Of a DNA stretch of 64,000 bases, positions 1-11,586 are shown piece by piece (the first letter of the stretch is position 1; every line of letters begins with the position of its first letter). The stretch is from Nilaparvata lugens. Lineage: Eukaryota; Arthropoda; Insecta; Hemiptera; Delphacidae. Made by a program: the position numbers and the translations under genes. The stretch spans positions 16,107,135 to 16,171,134 of the forward strand of contig NC_052505.1 of NCBI RefSeq assembly GCF_014356525.2, written 5' to 3'. The notes below the pieces were generated by a model that was not told the origin of the DNA, did not search any database, and saw only the letters and a program-made list of their open reading frames with translations.

Positions 1-1004
1 TCCTATAGGTCGAAGGATTGCACTCTATTAGTTTACTGAAATAGAACTGAAATCTGTTTTATATTGAAATGATTGAAGTAGGTTGAAAATTATTAAAATT
101 ATTGGGAATACATTTCTACATGAAAAAGCCCGCCCAGCGTATAGCAGAGAAAACCAATACATGGATTGTTTATGTTATGCCTATATAGTGTAAACTAAAT
201 GATAAGAATGATCCCTTGTTTTGAAGGGATGTGTTATTATTTTATTCATGATTGATCAACACAGTTTACACTACACATGCTTTGCCCGTTACGTTATATA
301 ACAGAGCACTTGAGTATGCTCAATATAATCCGACTGACACCGTTTGTGACGTGTTACAGCATATTCATTAGTAGTCATTCAAGGTTGAGTAACCCACTTC
401 TGCATTCCAATGAGATAGTTTTATAACGCCACTCGAGAGATTGTTTTTCTCTAGCGAACGAACATAACAGAAAAGTGGTGAGATAATAATAATAGTGATA
501 AACACTAGTGATAAATATAAATAGTGATAAATAGAGATGATAATAGTGATGGGAAGAAAGCATTTTTCCAAGATCAGTCAACAGTCATCAATTTGTGCTT
601 GATTCTTTGAATGTCCCCAGTTCTAAGACTTTGCTAAACAGGTGGTCCTGTGCTTTGTGGCTTTGAGAATGCCATTGCTTGCATTCTGGAAAAACTTAGC
701 TGAAAAATACCAGTTGAGCACAGAATGTATTATTATATTCTATATGACAATCTATACTCTCTGTGCAATACTATAAAGAATAGACCAGTGATTCTCCTGA
801 TGTCACAAACAAAAAAACAGTATCTGACACTACTGGGATGCATTATATAAAACTGGACTTGGATTCTTCGTGAAAATATAATCTATTACCGAAAAAATTC
901 ACCTGTAATCATTGACATAATATAAACTAGAGAGTAAAGAATGTAATCATGTTACATTCTAACCTCACTGCATATAACACACTTTTTTGCTGAGTTTTCA
1001 AAAA
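1..1004. other. Intergenic, nothing recognised
   Basis: AT-rich sequence without a convincing frame. Around 481-560 there is a short imperfect array of GTGATAA/ATAAT words. No transposon end or exon signal could be supported. Confidence 0.6.
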
Positions 1005-1420
1005 AATATGTTTTTCTGTGTAATTTTATTATTAATAAAAACCTTAATTTATTTAAAATTGAATAATAATAATTGAATTATAATGATAAGTAATTCAATT
1101 GAAAATTTATGTGACTGCTTGAAGGGGGTTTATGTTATGTAGCCTAAGCATTGAAATGACTATAATCAAGGCAAATAATGGCAAGGCAACGCTGTTCTCC
1201 ACTGCCATTATAACGTGGGCCTCACTATGAGTATTACCAACTTAATTTTGATTTTGCTGCACTGGTGCTCCATATAACCTACTAACTATTTTGCGTTATC
1301 ATGCTGCAAATCTGGAGTACGCAAAGTACTCACTTTGCGCACTAGTGCGGAAAAGTGATTCTTTGCGGCCTGCAATCAGTGCAGAAATGGTCAATTTTCA
1401 AGGTATCTGTAGGAAAAATA
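1005..1420. repeat. Interspersed repeat, first copy (relative at 51.3-51.7 kb)
   Basis: The words at 1008-1039 (TGTTTTTCTGTGTAATTTTA...) and at 1240-1410 (TACCAACTTAATTTT, TGCAAATCTGGAGT, CAATCAGTGCAG, CTGTAGGAAAA) recur in the same order at 51348-51680. At 1200-1229 it contains one end of the TA-flanked MITE found at 3.4, 3.9, 52.1 and 62.3 kb. The second copy has the same MITE end at the same place, so both descend from one composite ancestor. No coding potential was seen. Confidence 0.65.
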
Positions 1421-1876
1421 TATTTTTTATTCCATTTCTATTTCATTCACTTACTTGAAAATGGCATTAGATGTTTAAACATATGAATGAAAGTTCTTGA
1501 TACAGAGTACTTGGATTTTTTTATTTTATTTCTTGATATTGGAATGGTATCCTGCGACGACTCACTGCCAACAATCAAGGTTTCTTTTTCTTTAGCAGTA
1601 CAGAAGGAAGTTTAAATTACACATTTACAGTACAGTCTTGTATGATGTATTGATTCACACAATTTATGTTTTATTCGTGATATCCAAGTGATTACATTAG
1701 GCCCATACAAGTAGGGTATTGAACGCTCACAACTGACCTAAAAAATAGCACAAGAAGGCAGGCATGTGTTCGCGAGTCTAATTATAAATGAGCGGCGAGT
1801 TACTTGAACAAGTGAGGTCTCGTGATTTTGCGGCGATCTCTTATCACGTACCTAACTGAATTCACATTTATTATAG
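1421..1876. other. Intergenic, nothing recognised
   Basis: AT-rich sequence with no supported frame or repeat. Confidence 0.55.
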
Positions 1877-1903
1877 TGGTTGGTTGGTTGGTTGGTTGGT
1901 TGG
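1877..1903. repeat. (GGTT)n microsatellite
   Basis: About six consecutive GGTT units. Confidence 0.9.
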
Positions 1904-2106
1904 CTGTTATCAGGTTGAGGCATCTTGGCGGCGTTTGTGGATGTCGGCTCCATCATAATAATAATAATCCAAGGCCGGATGGATGATGGTTAACACAGTA
2001 CAGTGTTTGGAGGAATGGAAAGGAGGATGGTAGCGATGAGGAGAGGGACAAGGATGAAGAAGCAATGATGAGAGAGGAGAGGAGACGAGCAGCGGAAAAT
2101 GATGCA

Positions 2107-3250
2107 AGTGGCGTCGGTATTGTTAGCGCTTGTAAGGAGAAGAGGAGGAAGAAGATGAGGAGGAAGAAGAAGAAGAGAAGAGGCAGGGAAGAATAAGAGG
2201 AAGAAGAAGAAAAAAAGGGGGGAGGAGAGGAAAATGAAGGGGGAAGGAAGAGAAATAAAAGAGGAAACAGATGAGGAGAAAGAGGAGTAGCAGGAGGAAG
2301 AAGAATAATGAGAAAAGAAAGAGAAGAGGAAGAGGACTGGGAAGAATAGAAGTAGGAGGGGGAATAAGGAGACCAAGGAGGGAGGTGAAGAGAAGGATGA
2401 TGAAGAAGGAGAGGGGGGAAGGGAAAGGAGGAGTGAAAGGGGAGAAAGTAAGGGGAATGGAAGAGGAAAAGGAGAAGAAGGAGGATTGAGAGGGAAAAGA
2501 AGATGGAGAAGAAGGATGAGAAAAGAAGGAGGGAGAGAAAATGGAGGAGTAAGAGGTGGAATAAGAAGGAAAATAAGAGGAAGAGGGAGTAGAAGATGAG
2601 GAAAGAAGAGAAGAAACAAGAACAGGAAGAAAAAGAAGAGTGGGAGGAGGATGAAGAAAAACTCCCCTTTTTTTCCAAGGAGGAAAAAGAAAAGGATGTA
2701 TAAAAAGAGCAGGAGGAAGGAGAAGAAGTAGAAGAAGACGAGGAGGAGGAGTTTTGGGAAGGAGAACGAAACAGGAAGAAGGAGGAAGAAGATGGAGAAA
2801 GTAGAATAAAACCAAGAGGTCGAGGAGGGAGAAAAGAAGAAAAGGGTGAAGGAGAAGAAGATGAAGACGAAAAAGCTGAGGAGGAGGAGGGAGAAAAGAA
2901 GAAAAGGATGAAGGAGAGGAAGATGAATACGAAAAAGCTGAGGAGGAGGAGGGAGAAAAGAAGAAAAGGATGAAGGAGAAGAAGCTGAAGACGAAAAAGC
3001 TGAGGAGGTGGAGGGAGAAAAGAAGAAAAGGATGAAGGAGAAGAAGATGAATACGAAAAAGCTGAGGAGGAGGAGGGAGAAAAGAAGAAAAGGATGAAGG
3101 AGAGGAAGATGAATACGAAAAAGTGGAGGAGGAAGATGAAGAAAGAAGGAGGAAGAAGAAGCAGAATAACAGAAGATGGAGATAAAGAGGAGGAGGATGA
3201 GGAAGAGGAGAAGGATGTAGAGGAGAAAGAAGTGGCGTCGGTATTGTTAG
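2107..3250. repeat. Polypurine GAA/GAG tract bounded by a 20-bp direct repeat
   Basis: More than 1 kb is almost purely A/G on the plus strand. Long open frames on the minus strand (Ser/Leu/Pro/Phe-rich) are a trivial result of pyrimidine-only codons lacking stops. The 20-mer AGTGGCGTCGGTATTGTTAG occurs exactly at 2107-2126 and 3231-3250, at the two edges of the tract. It may mark the ends of an expansion or an insertion. Not coding in my judgement. Confidence 0.9.
2822..3131. repeat. 62-bp tandem array, five units, inside the polypurine tract
   Basis: Units start at 2822, 2884, 2946, 3008 and 3070, each beginning GAGGAGGGA (GTGGAGGGA in the fourth) and containing GAAAAAGCTGAGGAG. Spacing is exactly 62 bp. 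Because 62 is not a multiple of three, no protein repeat can be maintained, which argues against coding. Confidence 0.9.
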
Positions 3251-3432
3251 GAGGAGGAGGGCAGGCAGGCAATGGAATGCCGCGGCTGTCACGTGTGGGC
3301 CACGAGGGAGATGGAGTGTGTGAGAGAGAGACAGAATGAGAGACAGCTGCTAGAACAAGCAACAAGTTCTTCCAAAAGCACCCAGCCAGCCTCTAGGAGG
3401 CCAGGCCAGGCCTAGCCTCACCTAGGAGTCTA

Positions 3433-3647
3433 TAGTGCGGTCCACGTTATAATGACAGTATTTGATCAACTTTGGTTTTGCTATCCTTGTCTATCATACG
3501 ACAAAGCCGGTGGTACTATCCTTTTCTAGGTCCACAACGATGCCAAGTATGTTTTTGACAGTGTAGAAATATAATTAATTAATGCAGAGAATCGGCATCG
3601 CTATTCTCCTATCTTCATCCACTGTCATTATAACGTGAACCGCACTT
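3433..3647 (-). mobile_element. 215-bp TA-flanked MITE (mariner-like), copy A
   Basis: Terminal inverted repeats of about 25 bp (TAGTGCGGTCCACGTTATAA and its complement) flanked by TA at 3431-3432 and 3648-3649. Internal words (GATCAA...TTTGG, AAAGCCGGTGGTA, ACACTGTCAAAAACAT in complement) match copies at 52062 and 62308, which lie in the opposite orientation. All three are exactly 215 bp. A TA target duplication is typical of Tc1/mariner non-autonomous elements. No transposase is present. Confidence 0.85.
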
Positions 3648-3871
3648 TAGGTGCACGCTAGCTGGGCTGGGCTAGGATGCTAGGTGTGTGTAATAACACC
3701 CAATTATTATAAACAACGCTGAAGAAAATGTGTGGCCAACAAACGGAAACAGGCAAATTGAAACTCATAACAAAATCTACTTTATTGTTGAAACACCAAA
3801 ACAAGGCCGGAAACACTTAAAACGAAGTTGCTCCTGCCGAATGTTCCCAACTTCAATGATCACTTCACCCA

Positions 3872-4231
3872 TAGTGAGGTCCACGTTATAATGCCAGTGG
3901 AGAGAAAGATAGGAGAACAACATTGCCGATTCTCTGCCTTCCCACTGCCTTCTATAGAAGATAGCTGATGCCGGTATATCTGATGTAATATTAATAATTG
4001 TTCCTTCTTGTTAATAATAATAAATTGTAATCATAAAAAATGTTGAATAATTAATATTAAATGTTCATGATTGAGATTGAATATTTTGTCAATTATATTT
4101 CTACATTAAAAAAATCTGGCAGCATTGAGAAGCTAGAAAAGAATATCTCTATCTGCTTTGTCGAATGATATAGACAAGGATAGAAACACCAATGTTAAAC
4201 AAATACTGCCATTATAACGTGGACTTCACTA
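3872..4231 (+). mobile_element. 360-bp MITE of the same family, copy B with internal extra DNA
   Basis: The same terminal repeats (TAGTGAGGTCCACGTTATAA; right end ATTATAACGTGGACTTCACT) and internal CTTTGTCGAATGAT. It is about 145 bp longer than the 215-bp copies because of AT-rich DNA in the middle (about 3945-4100). The right TA is intact at 4232-4233; the left flank reads CA. Confidence 0.8.
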
Positions 4232-4233
4232 TA

Positions 4234-5150
4234 ACTACAATGATCACTTCAACTTCACCTAATTGCTCAGCTTGGTAATACAGGACCAATTTATAATAAT
4301 AGATTTCAACTTTTCTATAGATTTAGAGATTCTATTATGCTTTCTATAATATTATAATGTCCATATACGAGTACTATCAACGTTCTTGAACACACTGAGT
4401 ACAATGAGGTAGTAGCTGATTCTATTATTTTTTTAAAATTAGGAAGTGTCTTTCTTAATATAGTTATTTTTTGTTAAACAGTACAGCATATTTTTCTCTC
4501 ATTTTTAATATTATTGTATATTGCAATGTTTTCTTTGGAAAAATACTGTGCTTTGTGGGAAATAAAATTTATTGTTAATATAAGTGTATTTTTTTAATAC
4601 TAGTTATTTATTTTACACATTGTGTACAAATACTCAACATGAGGAAAGGCACAACAGGGTCATATTGTTATATTCAATATATTTTTTTTAAATAAATAGT
4701 TTCACTTCCCATTCCCCTGACACCAACGAATTATTTGACATTCTCTGAATCATTATAATCAGGAACGAAATAGTTACTTGTCCTCAAAATGCGAACAAGA
4801 TGCGATCTGAATATTAAACAGGCAGAAACAGACAGCCGGTAGACAATTGAACTCTTAGCCCACTTGCCAGACTGTAATTAAGCAATATAATAGCATACAA
4901 GGCCGCCTATGAAAATAACTCCACTCCGTATTAGAGAGCATAGAATATACAGTATCTTACTTACATTTAGTACATTTTTTACTCTCTAGTATATGTCCTA
5001 CAACTCTCATTGTACAATTTTCATATCCCTTGGTTCTATAATTAGCCTCCAAGTGTGACAAGTTTTGCTTTCGGCGAATTCAATCCACAGTTGGTATTGT
5101 TTCATTCTCTAGAACCACTATTCAACAAAGGTTATTGACCTGGTCGCAGT
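4234..5150. other. Intergenic, nothing recognised
   Basis: AT-rich, with short A/T runs. No exon, repeat unit or RNA gene supported. Confidence 0.55.
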
Positions 5151-5159
5151 GTTTGGGAG

Positions 5160-5690
5160 TAACTTTCAAAATGTTGACTGCATGGAAAGCAAAATAGTCG
5201 AAGGAACTATTGTTCACATACTAGCCTACCATACAACATAATAGTTGTACCCATATTTGCAATGATATTGACCATTAATAGAGTTATTGAGGAGTAACTT
5301 TGTATGTTTTGAGGCTACCTACTTTGGAGTAACTAGTAGTTTGTCTGGGAGTAACTAGGATGTTTGGAGTTTGGGAGAAAATATGTTGAAAAGCATAGTC
5401 ATGAATAGTCCAAGCAACTATTGTTCACATAGTAGCCTACAATAAAACAATACTGAAGTAGAAAGTATTCTTATATTTGCAAGTTTGTATCAAACTTATT
5501 TTGTTCATCTATTGAGGAGTAACTTTGTTGAATATTTATTTGGAAGTAACATACAAAATGTTGACTACATGGAAGGCTAAATAGTCAAAGGAACTATTGT
5601 TCACATAGTACTGCACTATCAACCATAGTAAAGCCTATATTTGCAAGTTTGTATTCAACATTTCATTCAGCTGTTGAGGATTAATAATTA
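5160..5690. repeat. Degenerate ~200-bp tandem repeats
   Basis: The segment AAAATGTTGACTGCATGGAA followed by AACTATTGTTCACATA recurs in diverged form near 5167, 5385 and 5557, each followed by ATATTTGCAAGTTTGT-like DNA and GAGGAGTAACTTTG. An old local amplification. Confidence 0.7.
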
Positions 5691-5794
5691 TTATAATAGT
5701 TTTGGTATGGTTATGGTAATGGCTTAGACGACTGCATTGATTAAATCAGTGTAAGATTATAGATGGAAACATTCTAAATTAATATTAGATATAA

Positions 5795-6060
5795 AGTTAA
5801 ATTAGACTAATAGTATTTATTATTTATAGAAAGATGCTGGATACGTTTGGATTCACGTGAATAGTCATCTATAGATAGAGTCTAGAATGTTATATTCTTC
5901 AATTAGGCCTTAAAACATTGTTTAATTAATACCTATATTGAATTTTAACTAAATTTGACTAATTGTTTTTAATATCTATAGAAGGTGATGGTTATGTTTG
6001 GATTCACGTGAATAGAAATCTATAGATATGTTAATAAATATATTCTTCAATCATATTTCC
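5795..6060. repeat. Two diverged ~145-bp direct repeats
   Basis: Both halves contain GTTTGGATTCACGTGAATAG (5848 and 5998) followed by an ATCTATAGATA word and ATATTCTTCAAT. An imperfect duplication of non-coding DNA. Confidence 0.75.
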
Positions 6061-7400
6061 AAGTTGACAATAAATGAATGGTTTAAACTAAAAAGTAATT
6101 TTTCTTCCAAAAATAACAAGCTATTTCTGTGATAATCACATTCCAGAAAGTTTATTTCAGGAATAATAAACTACCGTAGTCCTTGTAATGCTATCTAGGA
6201 TGATTTTTTACTACAACAAATTCCAGAGATGCAACTAGCAAGCATATTTAGCTGATGTAGTATGAAATTGATACAAGTGTTTAGAATATTTGTGTCCTGA
6301 TAGCTTGAATAGTTCATCAGATTGAATGCTACAAACTTGGAGAGCATCCAATTCAATCAAAAGCCACAATCCACCATTCAGAATCACAGTTATTGAAAAT
6401 TAACGAAACGTACCAGAAATAATCCTTCAAATTAGTTTTTGTCTGAATTGATAAAGCAAAGAGTGTCAGAAAGCACAGGAGTTGGTTGGGAACAGAAACT
6501 CATTAAAAAAAATGCAGTCGGTGATATATTAAATATTTAAATAACTTTCTAAAAATTCCTAGAACTTTCACAAAATATGGGTAATTTATTGAAAATTGAT
6601 AATGTATGTTAAGTCAATTGTTGTTTAAAGGCAAGCTTAGTACAATACAGGAAACCATAATTTTTCAAGGTTCAATAAACAGAAAAAAATCATTTGCGAT
6701 TGAAGCTGCTAATTAAAAAATAAATAATCGAAACTGAGATTGATTAATTTTATTTTATTTGGCACTAAATAATATAAAATTGCATCATTCTAGGGGGTCA
6801 TTTTCTCCAAAAAAGTTGAGCTGAAATTCGAGTTTAAACCATAGCAGTAGCATGTTCTTTCGACTTCTGTATTGTTTACTCTATCCAATAAATAAATGAA
6901 TAAATAAATAAATATGAGTTACACATTATAATGCGACCATACATCGATTATATGGGAGTAACAGTAGTTGAACCAATTTTCGAGAAAGCAACTCTGAGTC
7001 GAGTCAACTGTGCCAAATAAAATAAAGATACTGTAGTGGTTTCAATTTAATTCAAGTGGTGAAAGACAAGTGTATGATAATCCTGTCGCAAAGGACTTTT
7101 TCATCATCAATGAAAAAGGGAAGAGTTTACTTCATTATCAATTGGCCGTAACTACGTTTAGTTCTGTATTTTATCAAACATACTGGACCTGAAAGACGCA
7201 ACAGGCTGTTGCGATGCATGAACCCCCTCCCCACCCCATTCACCACACCAAACATCAGTGGCGCCAAAGTTGACTCAACCCGTTATGCAATTGCGGCTTC
7301 CCTTTGACAGAGCCAAAGCCACACATGCAATATGCTGCCTCTTCTGCATGCCAGAGAAAAATTATACTTGGAAACTTTAGATTGTTTTATTCTATGTTCA
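6061..7400. other. Intergenic, small (AAAT)n only
   Basis: No supported gene. A short AAAT/AAATA array lies at 6887-6916. Confidence 0.55.
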
Positions 7401-7402
7401 TG

Positions 7403-7404
<2 letters not shown>

Positions 7405-7439
<35 letters not shown>
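7405..7439. repeat. (CT)n microsatellite
   Basis: About 17 CT units, followed by an interrupted CT-rich tail. Short frames across it are dinucleotide artefacts. Confidence 0.95.
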
Positions 7440-7445
<6 letters not shown>

Positions 7446-7529
7446 TCTCTCTTTCTCTTGTTCAGAGACGTAGATTTGATAGAGTTAATGGGAAGGATAT
7501 TTTGAATATTCTTTCCGAAGAATGGACAT

Positions 7530-7744
7530 TGATATATGTCCAAAGCTCCGCCAATTTATGTAGATGCATAACAATATAGTTATCACAAATTGCTTTTTTC
7601 ATATCATATACAGTTCAATAATAATTTTCTTAGTCTATATTATGTAAATTCATATATAATTTTGCTGTATTGTAAGCTATTGCATATAAGTGTATAAGCC
7701 AGTATATATTGTTGTAATCTACATGAATAAAGTACTCAATCAAT

Positions 7745-7745
<1 letters not shown>
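7530..7745 (+). mobile_element. LINE-like 3' end, no coding part
   Basis: CTCCGCCAATTTATGTA, then AAGTGTATAAGCCAGTATAT and a GAATAAAGTACTCAATCAAT tail. The same ordered words occur at 53350-53545, so this is an interspersed family. The GAATAAA word plus short-word tail is typical of non-LTR retrotransposon 3' UTRs; family unknown. Confidence 0.55.

Positions 7746-7747
<2 letters not shown>

Positions 7748-7778
<31 letters not shown>
7748..7778. repeat. (CT)n microsatellite
   Basis: About 15 CT units directly after the LINE-like tail; possibly grown from the tail. Confidence 0.95.
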
Positions 7779-7783
<5 letters not shown>

Positions 7784-7924
7784 AATTCTGTCCATCCAAT
7801 TAATTAGCCTACATTATGAATTTCCACTAACATTTTTCACAATGTATTGTATTAAATTAATTTAGAAGTGTTATTTTTTGTTTTGTTTAATTTTATTAGT
7901 GCTGTGGTAGGCCTATTTATCCAT

Positions 7925-8092
7925 AATGGAACACTAGAATATTGACAATATCACGAATTTATGTGAAGTTACATACATGTTTCAACAGCTATTGTGACAC
8001 TGATGATGACACCATAAGTGTTGAAACATTTATGTAACTTTTAAATGAATTCGTGATATTATCACACAATATTCTAGTGTATCATTGATATG
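7925..8092. repeat. Fold-back element with hammerhead-like apex
   Basis: Two inverted arms (7930-7980 and 8026-8085) share ACACTAGAATATTG, ATATCACGAATT and AAGTTACAT(A/C)... in complement. The unpaired apex contains CTGATGA (8000-8006) and GAAA (8023-8026), the two conserved strands of a hammerhead ribozyme core. Between them ACAC/GTGT can form a weak helix II. The arms form helix III: 15 positions (7966-7980 with 8026-8040) pair with one mismatch. Helix I is imperfect. Known family context: degenerate hammerheads occur in Penelope-like retroelements. Activity is unproven. Confidence 0.6.
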
Positions 8093-9150
8093 TTATTATT
8101 ATATTATTTGAAATATAATCTTTATACAAGAAATAATTACCCGTTCACTGAATAGCCTATGAACGTAAACGTGGCCCAAGAATAGTGAATAGACTATCCT
8201 TGAACGTGGCCAACTGAATAAACGGCATGGAGAGATAATTTATTATTATTACTTGGATTTGGATTCGAATAATGTATCTATTGACGAGTAGATCCGAAAA
8301 TGATAATTTTTAGTGAGTACTGGATTTCTTGGAAGTTAACTCGATCCTTCCAAACAATTCTGCCCTGTCAGGTAACACTAGAAATTCCCTTCATTTGTTC
8401 ATGTGTTTTGTTCAGTTTTAAGAATACTATCAAGCCATGACAGCATTATTTCTCCCTCCAACAAATGGTCGTTGAAGTACTGAAAAACGACTGAGGATGG
8501 GTGAAATCGTTCCAAACGATTTGATTTGGTGCCTGTTTTTATGTTCTTTTTTGTTGAAGGAATTCCGCGAAGATATGAGGATCAAAGGGCATCTCCTCAC
8601 TGATATGTAAAAAAGCAGCGAAGCGGTATCGCCATACAATGGCAGCACAACAAAAGTGTTCGACAAAAAGGAACCCGGCCAAGAAACATCTGTCTTTTTT
8701 GTGATGTCGAAGAACAAGAAGAAGGTTGAGGAGAGCAGAAAGGACATTTTCACAAAAGGTTGGTTCTGTCAGTCGTCGGTGAGGGGACTTTTCTTGGAAG
8801 CTGTCGCTCATTCAACGTTATTAGCTGGTTAGGCCAGGCTAGGGCTTTGCAGGGCCAGGGCCAGGCATAGGGACAGAGATCAGACCCACGCCGACAAGGC
8901 TGTTGGCTCGGGTGCGTGCGTGCGTCAATGCCTAGCCTACGACATCGTCCTCACCATGTTCTTCTGCTATGCCTTCCTGCCATCGGCCATGCCATACTAC
9001 TCACAATAATACACCTGGGCGACACAGCCAACTCTCAAGACAACCACAACATGCCTCATTCCATGCTTTACCTGCTCATCGATCAAACTTGGCCCTGTCT
9101 TATCTAACACAATGATATAGTGTACCATACCACGTTCCCAGCTATTATAC
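8093..9150. other. Intergenic, GC-richer patch at 8430-9080
   Basis: Two overlapping minus-strand frames at 8430-8811 (107 and 90 codons) lie in different phases and match no family I know. 8820-8930 is rich in GGCCAGG words and contains (TGCG)n. Nothing can be assigned. Confidence 0.45.
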
Positions 9151-9159
9151 CTCAATCTC

Positions 9160-9460
9160 CCTACAAAGTATTTGTCTTTCAACACATTTGAGAGCCTTTA
9201 AAGAATAGTAATTCACTATCAATAGTTCAAGATCACGGTAAATTTTGAAGCAATTACATTTTTCCAATTCTCTTATTTTTTTCAGAATGCTTTGAACATA
9301 AAGCAACATATTTTTTATATTTATCAGGTACACTTGTAATATAAAACCAAAACCAAGAAAGAAATGGATGCCGGTACAGGCCAATTGAGCCTAATCCTTG
9401 TAAGAAGATGATGATGTTGAGATACACTTGAATAAAGTACGCTACTTTATAGATGAGTGT
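9160..9460 (-). pseudogene. Probable LINE reverse-transcriptase C-terminal relic
   Basis: The minus strand around 9160-9300 reads KKIRELEKCNCFKIYRDLEL then LIVNYYSLKAL. This resembles the extreme C-terminus of many insect non-LTR retrotransposon ORF2 proteins, where a loop ending in NCFK-type residues precedes LL..xYYSLxEF. Adjacent upstream frames contain stops, so the piece is degenerate and phase-shifted. It lies just outside the left breakpoint of the 2.9-kb duplication. The resemblance is short; chance is possible. Confidence 0.4.
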
Positions 9461-10344
9461 TATAGGTATCCTACCAAGGTTATGGTTGAATAACAATCAG
9501 GGACAGTACAATATAGAGGAGATAAATTTACAAGAGCCATAATTATTTTTCATGTATTAAAGAAAATTCAATGTGATGCTCTAATCCAATCATTATTATC
9601 ATGATCTATCTCCTCACAGGATTCTAAAGAATTATCAACATGGATCCTATTTTATAGTTTGATTGTAAATTGTATAATAAAATGATACGGTTCCTACAAG
9701 AATAAAAACCGTTTCAAAAAACATTTTACTACAAACTAAGATTGAAAGTCAGATTAACTATAATCTTTAATCTCAAATCTACTTTAAACTATCTTAATCT
9801 ACTCGAACTCTATAATCGACCCAATCAAGTATCAAGTAGACTAATCTTCCAATTTGATGCTTCAAACCTTATCCCTCTCACTATTTCAAGGGCAATATTC
9901 TATAAGCGATAAAATTCCTTGCTGATTTAAATAATAATAATAATACTACGGTGTAGAATAATATATTCTATACATTTGATTTTTGATAAAACTAGACTAG
10001 AGTAAGCTTCATATCAAAATAATCCAACAGAGTTTCTGGGATGAAATATAATTAGAGGAGTTTGTATGCTCTCAAGACCCGATCTATTTTAGGTACTGAT
10101 TTAAGCAACAAGCAGTTTTTTATATTTATGTTTAATGAGTATAACAGTTAACAGTACAATGCGGAGCTAAAAAGAAACGAAAGTTTTGACAGTGGTTGGC
10201 AACAGAATAACGACAAAGAAACAGAACAACTGCTCGGAGCGATAGAAATGATGTGACTGCTGGAGTGAAAGTAGAAGCGGTACTGGCGCCATTCATCTAC
10301 TACAACAAAAAGCAGTACACCGTAATGATAATATCATATCATAC

Positions 10345-10429
10345 CTGTGAATTGCTTGTATCCATTAAGAAATTTCGTTTTCCACCACTTGACTAGATGG
10401 TTGGCCATTTGGGTCTCGTTCATGTCCGC
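10345..10429 (-). CDS. Candidate first coding exon, duplicated gene fragment, copy 1
   Basis: On the minus strand an ATG at 10423 opens MNETQMANHLVKWWKTKFLN followed by GYKQFT. It runs to a good splice donor, CACAG|GTATGA, at 10345/10344 (26 codons plus one base, phase-1 intron). Just upstream, GTTTTTCAG|CGGACATG could be a splice acceptor, or the exon may simply continue into 5' UTR. Upstream DNA has initiator-like TTCAGTT words near 10682-10690. I do not recognise the protein, and no second exon could be identified in the window. The soluble, basic, Trp-containing N-terminus shows no signal peptide. The whole exon is repeated identically at 13255-13339. Calling it coding rests on start, donor and identity only. 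Confidence 0.45.
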
Positions 10430-11070
10430 TGAAAAACACTGAACAACACAGGTTTTAGAAGGCGCTACGCGAACACACCGTCATCTAGACCGCGATAGCA
10501 TGATGCTAATAAACCACTGTGAACTGCTAATTGAGGCACTGGCTAATACAATCGACATACGGTCACTACAGAACTGTACGCGCGTGTTATAATAGCACTG
10601 CACTAGCATATAATACAACATGCACTCCGCAATAAGTCAGGGACTCGACGACAGAGACTCAACTCTACTGAACACTGAACTGAACTGAAGGCTGAAGCGG
10701 AGAGTGAGTTTCTTTTCGGTGCGATGCGATGTAGGGGGGGCGTTGGTTGGTTCCCCCACCACTCCGCCGCACCATCAACGGCTATTATCTTGTGTCGGCG
10801 GCTTCGGCACGACACACACAGAAAACAGTCTTGCTCTTCTCTTTTCTTTTCTTCTCATACAAGTGGAGAATGGAGAGCGAAGAAGTAGAAGAAGTTGGAA
10901 TAGAAGAAGAAGAAGAAGTAGAAGAGGTTGGAGCTGAGCCACAACGCAGCCAAAGGCCACGTTCGGCATAAACACAAAAACTTTTTCATCTTCTCTGACA
11001 CTGGGCTGGCTTGACGAACCAACAACCAGCCTGGTGCCTGGGCCCTTCGCAGTTCCGTGAAAGCCCACTA
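10430..11070 (-). promoter_or_regulatory. Promoter/5'-UTR-like region, copy 1
   Basis: GC-richer than its surroundings. On the minus strand it has a run of TCAG(T) initiator-like words around 10665-10690 and ends at the candidate ATG exon. Open frames on both strands overlap in conflicting phases and look like shadows of GAA-rich and G-rich DNA (GAAGAAGAAG at 10904-10925). It lies in the block that is identical between the two duplication copies. Confidence 0.35.
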
Positions 11071-11586
11071 TTGTAACGGTGTTTTTCTGAGAAAAGTGTT
11101 TGCCTTTTCAACAATAGGAAAACTCTAGCTAACTAGCTAGCTAAGTTCATTTCGTTTAATGAGAATATGCAGTAGAAAAATATATAGTTCTTTTATGTTT
11201 CGTGTTTTTTCCTATTGTGATAGTTCTTGGTAGATTTGGAGTGTTTTGTTGGAACCAGAGAGTATAGAATGTATATAACATTACATGTGAATGAATGTTT
11301 ACATTCGTTCAATAATTAATCACAAGGCTTCTAAGGATTGAGTGGATTGATTGTATTGATCGAATAATTATTTATTAAATTAATACATAAATTGGCTTAG
11401 TGGACAGTGTTACTCAGTAACCTTTCAGAGTGAGATCCATTATGTATCAACTCTATCTAGAATTCAGATGATTTGAGCCAATTTCACATTTCAGACATTT
11501 GGAATTTCCAGAGAACCTTTTAGCATAGAAAAAAACCATCTTTCAAAGAGAATAAAACAATCAGTATCCGCTTTCTGTGCTTCCAG

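Noticed and set aside
1953..3365. 470-, 389- and 209-codon minus-strand frames rich in Ser, Leu, Pro and Phe
   Set aside because: They lie over the polypurine tract, where the pyrimidine strand has almost no stop codons. The 62-bp period is not a multiple of three and several phases are open at once.
8430..8811. Two minus-strand frames of 107 and 90 codons
   Set aside because: They overlap in different phases and neither has a recognisable domain. Frames of this size are expected by chance in 64 kb.
10603..11068. Several 70-97-codon frames on both strands, repeated at 13513-13978
   Set aside because: Duplicated with the surrounding DNA, mutually overlapping and compositionally biased (GAA-rich, Leu-rich). 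More likely 5' UTR or promoter.
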